The position numbers were made by a program, and so were the translations under genes. Shown here one piece after another: positions 25,780 through 37,896 of a DNA stretch of 64,000 nucleotides. Positions within the stretch are counted from its first letter, which is position 1, and the number at the start of each line of letters is the position of its first letter. Source of the stretch: Impatiens glandulifera (taxonomy: Eukaryota; Streptophyta; Magnoliopsida; Ericales; Balsaminaceae); NCBI RefSeq assembly GCF_907164915.1, contig NC_061862.1, positions 83,996,846-84,060,845 on the forward strand, given 5' to 3'. The notes beneath the pieces were generated by a model that was given only the letters and a program-made list of their open reading frames with translations, did no database searches and had not been told where the DNA came from.

Positions 25780-26166
25780 CGTTAAGTTGTTTAATGCTAA
25801 TGATAGTCACAATCTTATAGAAAAAATCAATCTCAATGATTTTAGTGATCAAGAATTACATTATTTTTGATAAGTCAGTTGGAGCATTATAAACTTGATA
25901 TAGTTAATCATGAAATGTTTCAGAATATTTCTACCATTTCGGAATTGTGTCGACGATTTGTAGAGACTGAAAAAATACATCATTATCACTTAATTGACAG
26001 ATTGATTCATAATCCTGTTTATACGGCAACAATAGAACGATCATTATTAATTATAAAACTTCTTAAAACATCTCTTCGGAATAAGATGGAAAAAGAATTC
26101 TTGACAGATTCTATGATTATCTACATTGAAAAGGAGTTTACTACAATGATATATACGATTCAATAA
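25780..26166 (+). pseudogene. hAT transposase C-terminal fragment
   Basis: From 25867 an open frame without an ATG runs to TAA at 26164-26166. Its reading (QLEHYKLDIVNHEMFQNIST, then ELCRRFVETEK, and TATIERS..LKTSLRNKM ending IYIEKEFTTMI) matches the C-terminal dimerisation domain of plant TTF-type hAT-like proteins. Upstream (25790-25866) related residues (LNDFSDQEL) continue in another frame, so there is a frameshift. The usual AFSAMK motif after ER is altered. The DDE core and zinc finger are missing. It is a truncated relic. Confidence 0.68.
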
Positions 26167-27149
26167 TCGATGGGTTTTATTCAATGAAAAATCGCAGAAT
26201 CGCAGGATACAACTTAAATAGTTCGATTCAGAATCTACAATTTTCTTTTTTAGATAATTTTATAGTTTTTCATAATATATATATATATTTTATAGTTACA
26301 TATATTATTTCTTTTATAAATTTTTCTATATGGTTTTATTTCTGGTTATACCTCTAGATATGATGATTGAGTTTTGGAATAAAAATTAGGTTTTATCATA
26401 ATAACTCTTTCATCAAACAAGCCATTTCTCTATAAAAAAAAAATCATTGATTCCGATAATTGTTGTTCAATCCGATACGCTTCTATAGTAAAAAAGAGAT
26501 ACATGTTAGATGATAATCATGAACATTAGATAAAAACCAATAAACTAACATTTTCGTCCTAACTTGCCAGGAATTCGTTTCCAACAAAAGTGAGGCTACT
26601 AATGTGAAGAAGTATCTAACCAGATTATAATCTTGGCTTCTCAAATAAGTCCGCCATTATTCCACATGTAAAATTTAAATTGGTCCCAAGTTTTTTGTGA
26701 GTATTGTGTGGAGAAGTAAAGGTCTTTTCCACCGAGGGATGCACTCGCGAATAAAAGAATCTATCAATTATAAAAATGTTTAACTCACTGATATAAGGCC
26801 AACGAAATATAGAGCTCTACGAAGTCAATCCCAAGCCTAACTTCCACCGTAATAGAATTCTCTATAGGAAGAAACGTAATAAAAAAATAGATAAAATTAG
26901 AGAAATTATTAATTAATTAATAATTTAAAAAGAGAAAAAATATAAATATCTAATTAATAAATATATAAATAAAAAAATAAAATTAACTCTATTTATTAAC
27001 TTAAACTAAATGAGTAAATTTTTATAATATTTAATTTAAATTAAATTTTACTAGTTTATACGTTTAATTTGTGCTACTACGGACGGATGGTATATTATAA
27101 AGTGTACATGATTTTGGACAATAATTAAAAAATAAATATATAAACTGCT
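26167..27149. other. Intergenic DNA upstream of RPL13A
   Basis: Mixed composition at 26440-26880, AT-rich after that. No ORF or recognised repeat. It separates the hAT relic from the ribosomal-protein promoter. Confidence 0.5.
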
Positions 27150-27316
27150 GTTGGGTTGGGTCCATATTACTAAGTGCTTTGGGCCATTTTGAAATGGATA
27201 AGTCCAATAATTAGTTGAGGGCTTCTTCTCTCTCTCTCTATTTGCATCCAAAGCAGCACATATACTCATTTTGGTTCAAACCCTAGATTCTCTTTTTCGG
27301 CTGCATACTTCTTCAC

Positions 27317-27317
<1 letters not shown>
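27150..27317 (+). promoter_or_regulatory. RPL13A promoter: site II-like and telo-box elements
   Basis: TGGGCC (27180-27185, a site II-type TCP-binding core) and the telo-box AAACCCTA (27278-27285) lie upstream of the ATG at 27379. Together they are the usual arrangement of plant ribosomal-protein gene promoters. They were identified by motif only, and no transcription start is mapped. Confidence 0.6.
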
Positions 27318-27319
<2 letters not shown>

Positions 27320-27357
<38 letters not shown>

Positions 27358-27376
27358 GAGAGGAGAGAGAGAGGAG
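27320..27376 (+). repeat. (AG)n / GAGGA tract in RPL13A 5' UTR
   Basis: About 16 AG units followed by GGAGA variants end two bases before the start codon. GA/CT tracts are common in plant 5' UTRs of translation genes. A frame open through the tract is a repeat artefact and not a gene. Confidence 0.9.
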
Positions 27377-27378
27377 AA

Positions 27379-28836
<1,458 letters not shown>

Positions 28837-29980
28837 AGTCCATGTTTGTCACTGATTTTCAAGGGGTGCTGTTGATCTTAGAATTAACCTCATCTCGGTT
28901 CTTTGTTGCTGTTTGAAAGACCTATTTTCTTCATTGCATTATTATAAATTTTAGATTCTGTGCCAGTTTTGTTTCTTATTATCCTTTTCAACTAAACTGC
29001 TTTCACCTTTTCTTTCATAAATGCTCTTTTTAAAATGTGTATGAATAACAGGGTTTAAGATTTTCACATTTGTGAATTTTAGTCACTATATTTTCAACAC
29101 CTTGTTTATGTGTTGTATACACATAACCTTGTTTGTGACTGGTTATTGAAGATATTTGTAATGAATGTCATTGAAACAATGTTTCTACATTCACTTCATT
29201 GTATATAAATCAAAATGTTCCCTCATATTTTAAGAGTTTAAATGGTGATCGATTGATAAATACAATCTCGATTGAATGGGATGTATAGGAAATGATCTAT
29301 TACTTATATTAATGAATTGTTTTTTTTTTGTTGGATCTTTCAACAGATTGAACAAATAAGTGTTGCTAAATATGCTCAAAATCGAAGGAATATGTGTGTA
29401 CCTCTTCTTCTTCCTCGCAGCGAAAGGACAAAGAACAAACCTTCCCCAACTCTATCTAATCTCATTCTCTTTTGTCATTACAATGGATTTAACATTTTGT
29501 ACGCCTTCTTAAAGTTTTTTTTTGTTAGTTTTTGTGAAGAATATTCATATGCAACATGAACAGTTGATCAATCGGTAAAGCACGATTTATTTTAGATAAC
29601 CCTATTTCACAGCTATTTAGGTTCCCAAGCTTGTTCTCAGTGGATGAAGATGTTTCTTCAAATTTCTTCTCAGGATTTGGAGGAAAGTGAAGATAAATAA
29701 ACCAAGTCAGTCAATATATTAAGGAAGTTGAGAATTGAATTAGTGATGAAAAGGAGGGAAAAAAATATTAATGGGCTCTTGTGAGGAGCTACAAAAATGG
29801 AAAGATGACATTTTGGCATTTGTATTGGATGGTATCTTCACAGAAGATGGTCTATTGAAGAAGAATTTGAGAGGCAGTAATTATGAGTTTTTAACTTATT
29901 TAGAGTGAAATTTTAATTTTAATTTTATGAGAATTGATATTGATTTACAATTTAATTTTTATGTTTGAAAAAATGTATAA
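28837..29980. other. RPL13A 3' UTR and intergenic DNA; one unrecognised 45-codon ORF
   Basis: The first 300-400 bases are probably the RPL13A 3' flank. At 29771-29908 (+) an ATG-started 45-codon frame (MGSCEELQKWKDDILAFVLD then GIFTEDG) has protein-like composition, but I recognise no family and see no partner exon. It may be a gene fragment or chance. Confidence 0.4.
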
Positions 29981-30658
29981 TCTATATATATATAATGATG
30001 CTTAATTTTTAAAGTGTCCGGATTGCCGGGTCGAGAGCTGTGGTTAATTTGGATACTTGGGTCGGATTGTGGGTTTACCCGTTTTTAAATTTAAAACGGT
30101 TAAAAATAAAATTAAAAATGCTAGAGGTATGTTTCGAACTTGCAACCTAACAAAACAAGTACAACTCTTTAACCAACTAGGCTACAAAGACTTTATATTT
30201 TAAATTCAACACCAAATTTGATAAACGCGGGACGTTTTAACATTAATATAAGTTCAACTTTTTAACTAACTAATATATAATAATGTTGAGTAAATGGATA
30301 CTTGGGTCGGATTATGTGTTGACCCACCCATAAATTTAAAACGGTTAAAAATAAAATTAAAAATGTTATCCGTAATTTTTTTCACGGTTTTTTATATTAA
30401 CCAACTAGGCTACAAAGACTTTATATTTTAAATTCAACACCAAATTTGATAAACGCGGGACGTTTTAACATTAATATAAGTTCAACTTTTTAACTAACTA
30501 ATATATAATAATGTTGAGTAAATGGATACTTGGGTCGGATTATGTGTTGACCCACCCATAAATTTAAAACGGTTAAAAATAAAATTAAAATGTTATCCGT
30601 AATTTTTTTCACGGTTTTTTATATTATTACTCGTGCAAATGCACGGGCTAAATGCTAG
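29981..30658. mobile_element. Short non-autonomous Helitron
   Basis: It starts TCTATATATATATAATGATG after an A. It ends with a hairpin (CTCGTGCAAATGCACGGG), a short spacer and CTAG, followed by T. The TC start, 3' hairpin, CTRR end and insertion between A and T without target duplication are the Helitron signature. It has no Rep/helicase. A 228-bp segment is tandemly duplicated inside (30173-30400 and 30401-30627). Confidence 0.75.
30173..30627. repeat. Internal 228-bp tandem duplication of the Helitron
   Basis: The segment starting CCAACTAGGCTACAAAGAC and ending before CGGTTTTTTATATTA occurs twice head to tail and is nearly identical. It is also present as a pair in the copied segment at 32414-33505. 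Confidence 0.9.
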
Positions 30659-30953
30659 TAAATTATAATTTCTATGCTTGAAAAACTAATATAATAAAAA
30701 TAATTTTAATATATATTATCTATTTTAGTAAAATATTAGTTTGTTACAACCAATTACGATAGCTCAAGTGTCAAGAGTTTTGTTTAAGTTTAAATTTTCA
30801 TTAAAAAAATATCGGTTCAATATATTAACTTCCTATATTAAAAAAATATCGATTCCACATTTTAACTTTTTAAACTAAAAACAAAATATCGATTAAAGTT
30901 AACTTTTTAAATTAAAAAAATATAATTTCAGAGTTACCAAACATACTCTTAGG

Positions 30954-31710
30954 TAGAGCGGTCAGACGGGTCAACCCATGGCGGGCGGGCCTACCCACCA
31001 AAACTCATCGTTTGACGGGTCGACGGTGGGCCGGCCCTCCATCCCGGCGGGCTAAAAATCCCCAACCAAATGTGGGTTGCGGGTTAGGCGGGCCAGCCCG
31101 CGAGTTGTCTCACTATAAATAAAAATCATTAATAATTTAGAAAACAAGAGTTCAAGAGTCTTGTCTATCGTTACACATTAATTGACCAAATAGTTCAACA
31201 AAGTAACTAAAATTTGAAAAATTCATAAAATAAAAATTTTAATAAAGTCAACATTTTTTAAATATCATCAATTGAGAACGAAAAGAAGAAAGACAGAACA
31301 AATAAGTAGCCGACGAACAATGGACGAAGTATTAAGTATTGACTGCTGCAGTCTGGAACCAAGTTTGAATCCACGAACCTTTGAAGGCGAGAACGAAAAG
31401 AAGAAAGGCGGAAAAAATAAGTTGTTGGCGGCCGATGGGCAAAGTATTGAGTATTGACTGCTGCAATGTTGCCTGAGAGAGAAAAAAATTAGGGCTATGC
31501 GACATAAGCTATAAGGCTAAAATTCAGATCAGATTTTTTTTTTCCAACTCGTGGGCCAACCCAAGGCTGACCCACCTAGGCCCGCGACCTGAGCAAGCTG
31601 GCCCGTGTAGGCCCACTTCCAAATGGGTTGCTAATATTTCAACCCAACTCGTCTAAATTATTTGGTGAGGCGGGCCAACCCAACTCGCCTAACTCAAATT
31701 GATGGCTCTA
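30954..31710. mobile_element. hAT-type MITE with GC-rich GGCGGGCC ends
   Basis: The ends TAGAGCGGTCAGACGGG and, inverted, TAGAGCCATCAATTTGAG resemble the TAGAGC(T)GTCA hAT terminus. A perfect 8-bp target duplication CTCTTAGG flanks it (30946-30953 and 31711-31718). Subterminal regions carry many GGGTTGGCCCGCC-like motifs. The interior has a diverged direct repeat (31278-31340 and 31391-31455). No transposase. Confidence 0.8.
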
Positions 31711-31718
31711 CTCTTAGG

Positions 31719-32363
31719 GTTTATGTTGACGAAGCCTGGATCAAAGGCAGAGCTAAAATTTAAAATCCATCAGGGCCAATTTTTTTTTTTGGAAAATGGT
31801 TAATATTATTTCATTAAAAATTTCAAATGTAGGAGGATCAATAATCAAAGTTAGACAAACTCTAATTATAATTAATGAATGACAATCAAAAGACCCTAAA
31901 ATATTAATTAATAGCATTCGCAAATCGCAAAAACAAACAATAGAGATTACAAACAAAAAAAATATAATAAAAATCATATCCTAACTACCCCAATCAGGGT
32001 GTTTATTTTCATATAAAATGTTGCGTCATAAACCCTTCTTCCCATTCCCCTTTTTCTTGCGATGTAACGAGATTGAATTGAAGAAGATTATGAGGCTTGC
32101 TTATTCTATTGTGTATCTTTCTTTGTACGGACCCGTATTAATAGGATAGAAATAATTCTTTTTATGACTTCAAGTTCTTATATTTGTTGTCCTCTGCTTA
32201 AATTTCAAGATTATTGCATTTGTTTCCTTCAGGACTAAATTTTTCACAAAATTTATTCGTGCTAGAATGATAATAATATGAAGCAAACAAACAAAATATA
32301 CCTAATTTACTATCGCTAATTTTTTTAGCGACAAAAAACTATTCATAATGACAATATATTCCC
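31719..32363. other. Intergenic DNA between the two 1.09-kb copies
   Basis: Unique, AT-rich sequence without a recognisable gene. Its last part is the target site of the templated insertion. Confidence 0.5.
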
Positions 32364-33555
32364 GTCGTTGTTGTCATTTAAATACAATTTTTTTTGGGTT
32401 ACCGTCTGAGTAATCTATATATATATAATGATGCTTAATTTTTAAAGTGTCCGGATTGCCGGGTCGAGAGCTGTGGTTAATTTGGATACTTGGGTCGGAT
32501 TGTGGGTTTACCCGTTTTTAAATTTAAAACGGTTAAAAATAAAATTAAAAATGCTAGAGGTATGTTTCGAACTTGCAACCTAACAAAACAAGTACAACTC
32601 TTTAACCAACTAGGCTACAAAGACTTTATATTTTAAATTCAACACCAAATTTGATAAACGCGGGACGTTTTAACATTAATATAAGTTCAACTTTTTAACT
32701 AACTAATATATAATAATGTTGAGTAAATGGATACTTGGGTCGGATTATGTGTTGACCCACCCATAAATTTAAAACGGTTAAAAATAAAATTAAAAATGTT
32801 ATCCGTAATTTTTTTCACGGTTTTTTATATTAACCAACTAGGCTACAAAGACTTTATATTTTAAATTCAACACCAAATTTGATAAACGCGGGACGTTTTA
32901 ACATTAATATAAGTTCAACTTTTTAACTAACTAATATATAATAATGTTGAGTAAATGGATACTTGGGTCGGATTATGTGTTGACCCACCCATAAATTTAA
33001 AACGGTTAAAAATAAAATTAAAAATGTTATCCGTAATTTTTTTCACGGTTTTTTATATTATTACTCGTGCAAATGCACGGGCTAAATGCTAGTAAATTAT
33101 AATTTCTATGCTTGAAAAACTAATATAATAAAAATAATTTTAATATATATTATCTATTTTAGTAAAATATTAGTTTGTTACAACCAATTACGATAGCTCA
33201 AGTGTCAAGAGTTTTGTTTAAGTTTAAATTTTCATTAAAAAAATATCGGTTCAATATATTAACTTCCTATATTAAAAAAATATCGATTCCACATTTTAAC
33301 TTTTTAAACTAAAAACAAAATATCGATTAAAGTTAACTTTTTAAATTAAAAAAATATAATTTCAGAGTTACCAAACATACTCTTAGGTAGATCGGTCAGA
33401 CGGGTCAACCCATGGCGGGCGGGCCTACCCACCAAAACTCATCGTTTGACGGGTCGACGGTGGGCCGGCCCTCCATCCCGGCGGGCTAAAAATCCCCAAC
33501 CAAATGTCGTTGTTGTCATTTAAATACAATTTTTTTTGGGTTACCGTCTGAGTAA
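32364..33555. repeat. Templated 1.09-kb insertion flanked by a 50-bp target duplication
   Basis: 32414-33505 is a copy of 29981-31071 in the same orientation, with only about two differences seen (one A in a run, one G/T). It contains the whole Helitron, its right flank and the first ~118 bp of the hAT MITE, and then stops abruptly. The two edges are a perfect 50-bp direct repeat (32364-32413 and 33506-33555, beginning GTCGTTGTTGTCATTTAAAT). Microhomologies of 2-3 bases (TAA, GT) sit at both junctions. This is not an ordinary transposition product. It fits double-strand-break repair by copying a nearby template. Confidence 0.9.
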
Positions 33556-34238
33556 GCTTGTACATAGATCCGCCCTTAGGACATTGGTCCTTCATTTCTT
33601 GAACGAGTGACTCATGTTGTAAGTATTGAACAACTTTTACAAGTGATAAAGAGCTCATCTTTACCGGTAAAAATATCAAGTGAATTAATTTTATATTATA
33701 TATATTGAAATTGTTTGGAGATTTTATTATATGATAAAGTTGAATAGAAATTTATTTGCAAAGGAAATGTGTGAGCATGGAAGATGTACAAACCAGGAGA
33801 AGAGGAAATTTTTGAATAATTTGAAAGAAGACACTTTCGTAATGTTGTTAAAAAGTATGTAATTGTATTTTGATCATAATCTTAACAAGTAATTGACATT
33901 CATTTATACTAAATTATTCTTGTTGCATTTAAGATATAGTGTGGATAATTTCAGTCTATTTTTTAAGAAAGGAATTAAATTGATTTGAATGATAAATGAA
34001 GAAACATGACAATGTAATTATTATTATTATGAAGAAGGTTCTTTTGGAAACAGGGCTCAGTTACGTTTTAACGTTTGGAAATGGAACTAGATTAACGTCT
34101 GTCTTCCAATTCTTTTATCTTCAAAACTTCTTTTATCCTCCAAATATTTTATCTTCAAAACTTTTAATTAATTTATAACTTGGTTACATTAAGAATACTT
34201 TATATTCCTCGTTAATCAATAGAGACAAGACATGTCTT

Positions 34239-34330
34239 CTTGAGATTCTTGAAAAATCGACGGGACTGGACATTTTTCTTGAGATTTTTGAAGAATCGAT
34301 TGGAGTGGACATTTTTCTTGAGATTATCGT
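34239..34330. repeat. 39-bp tandem repeat, 2.3 copies
   Basis: CTTGAGATT.TTGAA.AATCGA..GGA.TGGACATTTTT occurs at 34239 and 34278, and a third start lies at 34317. Confidence 0.8.
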
Positions 34331-34652
34331 TAACCTCCCCAAATTTATCACCCTTGCCTATTATTAATAGACTGAACTAGAGGACTCTGTTTAAGAATTT
34401 GTTCAAAAATTGATGATGAGTTTAAGACTCTTTAAAAGAAAGAATTTGATATCTGATTTAATTTATTCTTCCGATCATCGTAAAAGTGATTTCTTAGAGT
34501 GAACTGTGATGCTATAGAAAATTACTCATTTTTAAAATTTCTTAGTTAGGTTTAGCCTTTATGAACTGTGAAGTTATAGCAGCATAATCATTATTGACTA
34601 ATTGGTAACAATTAGACAAAGAAAAAAACAATAAGTCATTATTAATACCCAC

Positions 34653-34663
<11 letters not shown>

Positions 34664-34728
<65 letters not shown>
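34664..34728. repeat. (AT)n microsatellite
   Basis: More than 30 AT units preceded by a short CATA tract. A minus-strand frame reading Tyr-Ile repeats across it is an artefact. Confidence 0.95.
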
Positions 34729-34736
<8 letters not shown>

Positions 34737-37121
34737 TAGTTTAAACAATAAGATCCCAAGCTTCTAAAAGAGTTCTTTATATTAGGCATAATTCCAAATG
34801 AATTTAATTGAACCTCCATGTATCGACTTTATGATTATAGGCTTTGAAGCTGAAATTGAAACTGAATCACATGCATTCTATATATTGTTTAAATTATATT
34901 AGAATGCCAATGAACAACAATTTTAATCCCAGAGTTCTCATTTCTCATGTGGATTGAAAATCCAATAAAGAAAGAAGTGAGATGTTTTTACGACTATGTG
35001 GCGTGGAAGGAAAATTTAAGTGACAATAGCCTTCACTCATTGGTTACAACGTGAGTGTGGGTTTATGGGCCCATTTGGGTGTTTATCATGGCCACAAAAT
35101 CCTAAAAAAAACAAGTGACATTCAAAAAAGAAAGTGTGGAAACATTGAGTATATCTAAAAAAAACAGTTCTAAAATTAGCGGCATAAATTTGAATAGTCA
35201 ACGAAATAGCATAATAGCTCCAAATTCCGAGTGGAAAGAGGGTGTAAGGAAAGCTTTATTCTTGATTTACTATATTTGTTAGACATTATTGTATTATTAT
35301 TATAATAGTTCATAAAACTATTTAGATTATTTTATATAGTTTAATACTCCTTCTATCCCTTTCTTAGCTACTCAGGTGCCCAAATGGAACAAGAATTAAG
35401 AAAACTGAACATAAGCTAATAAATGAACACTGCAGTACAGACTTAAATTGATTTGATGGCATCTAGTGGAGCAAACAGTTCGCTACAGTACATAATTTAG
35501 CAACTAACATCAGTTTTAATTAACATTTTAGTCTGAAACTACAAATTTCCCTCCAAATGTCCAAAACATTTCCCTCCAAATGTCCAAAACATTTCTCTCC
35601 AATACATAAATTACAGATCATTGAAATTTCCCACCTAAATTATATTTATATAAACAGATGCCTACATTCAGCATTCATTACAAAAGGCAAAAACACATTT
35701 TGGAGTTTCAGATTACATATTACAGCATTCAATTCTCTTCACTATCTTTCTTTGCATTCAATTTCTCATCATTAACTCCAAGTTCCTGCACAAATATGAC
35801 AAACAAAAAAACAAATTTAAGTGATTGTGTAAGGAACAATATTGTTCAGTTTATTTTAAGCCACTACAAGGAAGGCTCTTTGAAGTTGGGTACACTTACA
35901 AAGGCAGCAACACAATTTGGAGTTCACAGAAGAACCATCACCACAATTTGGACTCAAGCTAAAGAACAAATGGAGATGGGGTTGCCAGTTTACCTCACTA
36001 ATCAAAAGCAAGGTTTAGTAAGGCAAAAACACAAACTGTTTGACCCTGAGTTGTTCAAAACAATCATGTTGAAAAGAAGATCAACCATTAGAAGGGCTGC
36101 ACAAGCCCTAGGTGTTGGGAAATCAACATTTTGGAGGTGGAAACAGGCAAAACAGATCAGAACACACAGTAATGCAATTAAAATCTCACTTACCAGTGCA
36201 CAGAAGTTATTGAGACTACAATTCTGCCTGCAGTCTATAGCAGTTGACACAACAATCAATAAGTTCAGATTTAAATCCATGGCACACATTGTCCACATAG
36301 ATGAGAAGTGGTTTTATCTTACAAAGACTGCCCAGAATTTCTACTTATCACCTGATGAACCAGACCCTTACATGTCATGTCAAAACAAGAATTATATCAT
36401 AAAGGTGATGTTTTTATGTGCTGTGTGTAGGACAATCTATGATTCACAAGGTTTATGTATTTTTTATGGAAAAATAGGGATGTATCCCTTCATTGAACAA
36501 GTTCCAGCCCAGAGGTCAAGTGTTAATAGGGCAGCAGGGACATTGGAGACTAAAGCAATTACCTCTATTACAAGAGAAGTTATGAAGGACTATATGATCT
36601 GTTAGATAAATTCATACCGGTTCGAATAAACCTAACTTAAATAAACCTTCCATGCAGGAACAAGGAACCGGACCGGATGAATAAGAGAACCAACTGAAGA
36701 AACCGAACCGGTCAAAACATCATACCGATCAAGAGTATTCGGAGCATGACCAAACAAAGGAAGGATCGGCCAAAGCTCAAAACCGGAACCATCAAACAGC
36801 CGATCAATCCACAAGACAAGTATAACCGGAAGAAGTCCGGTTACTTCACTATCAAAAGACATTCGGCCAAGTCAAGTGGCCGACCTGTACAAGAAGACAT
36901 TTCGGGTATCTATTGAGAATGATACCAAAGGAACAGACTGAATACTTCCATATCCATGCAAGTCTGAGAAAAGACTGTAGGCTGCAGAAAAACCGTACTA
37001 CCGAATCCTTCTACTTCGGGATAAGCCAGAAAGAAAATCTTCAAAGTACAGACAACTGTCCAAACAGACAGTGCCTACATTGAGTAAAAGACAAACCCAG
37101 CAGGTTTGCTTTACAGACCGG

Positions 37122-37189
37122 CAGGTCTGAAACAGGATACCAGGTCTGAGATTGACCGTCAGGTCTGAGGAGACGACCGGCAGGTCTGA
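37122..37189 (+). promoter_or_regulatory. Regularly spaced CAGGTCTGA repeats in LTR U3
   Basis: CAGGTCTGA starts at 37122, 37141, 37160 and 37181, so the spacings are 19, 19 and 21 bp, about two helical turns. They lie 75-145 bp upstream of the TATA box and are kept in the 3' LTR. They are a good candidate for an activator-binding array. Confidence 0.5.
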
Positions 37190-37264
37190 GACACTGAATC
37201 ACTGCACCGCTGACCAGCCAATCAGATTCAAGGCAGTGAAATATGACCGTTGGCATATTTCACC

Positions 37265-37273
37265 TATAAAAGG
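37265..37273 (+). promoter_or_regulatory. LTR TATA box
   Basis: TATAAAAGG in the context ACCTATAAAAGGAGGC. It is repeated in the 3' LTR. It should drive the genomic RNA. Confidence 0.8.
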
Positions 37274-37859
37274 AGGCAGTTGCAGAAGAGTAAATGCGGG
37301 ACATACATTGGGATAACAAGAGCTAAAAGCATTTACTACAATAACAGTGTGATATTCTAGAAAGCCTAAGTGTTGAAAGTTAAAGTGTGTTCTACAATTT
37401 CGGTGTAAATTGTAAGAGTGTTATCGAGCAGAGAATAAGTCTCGATCGGCTTGTATTTGTATTCCTTAGTGAATATCCTTCTCGCGGTTTCGAGAGGAAG
37501 GGGTGACGTAGGAGTTTTATCTCCGAACATCCATAAAACCTTTTGTGTTATTTACTTTCTGTTGGCTTCATTACATAACCGACTAACCTAACCATACCGA
37601 ACATCCAGATTGCCAAAACCGACCCACCATCTCCAAATCTTCATCATCCGAAACCGACCGTGCCTATCATACAAGTGTACCGCTTCAACCTGAAAGCAAA
37701 CCTCTTCCGCGCTTGAACCTAGTTCAAGGGTTTGTGACAGGTTGTGTAGTATTGAAACCCCGGTGTTAATCTCTAACCGGATTAACCACCACCCTACGAG
37801 TGAGAACCGCTAACCGGTCCAACCCCCGGTCCACCAGCGGCGACCTAGATCCTAACAAT

Positions 37860-37871
37860 TGGTATCAGAGC
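37860..37871 (+). other. Primer-binding site (initiator tRNA-Met type)
   Basis: TGGTATCAGAGC lies two bases after the 5' LTR and is the standard copia primer site complementary to the 3' end of initiator methionine tRNA. Confidence 0.92.
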
Positions 37872-37896
37872 AGTTAGTTTCAATACTCAAGCAAAC

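Larger units (their letters stand above)
33556..35346. other. Intergenic DNA left of the mariner element
   Basis: No gene is recognised. It contains a 39-bp tandem repeat (34239-34330) and an (AT)n tract (34664-34728). Confidence 0.5.
36600..37857 (+). repeat. 5' LTR of the Sirevirus-type element
   Basis: 1258 bp, TG...CA. U3 holds four CAGGTCTGA repeats (37122-37189). The TATA box is at 37265-37273, so R should begin near 37295. It differs from the 3' LTR by about nine substitutions, and the 3' LTR has 30 extra bp (near 50062-50091). Confidence 0.95.

Noticed and set aside
29771..29908. 45-codon plus-strand ORF
   Set aside because: It has protein-like sequence but no recognisable family or exon context. 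It is mentioned only in the intergenic entry.
34542..34748. Minus-strand ORF with Tyr-Ile repeats
   Set aside because: It is produced by the (AT)n microsatellite.
37122..37189. Regularly spaced short direct repeats as a CRISPR array
   Set aside because: There are only four 9-bp repeats in a eukaryotic LTR and no cas genes. A cis-regulatory array is the better reading.
36632..37256. Minus-strand ORFs of 71-76 codons in the 5' LTR, repeated at 49098-49722
   Set aside because: They are present in both LTRs because the LTRs are identical. They lie antisense to U3 and show no known domain.
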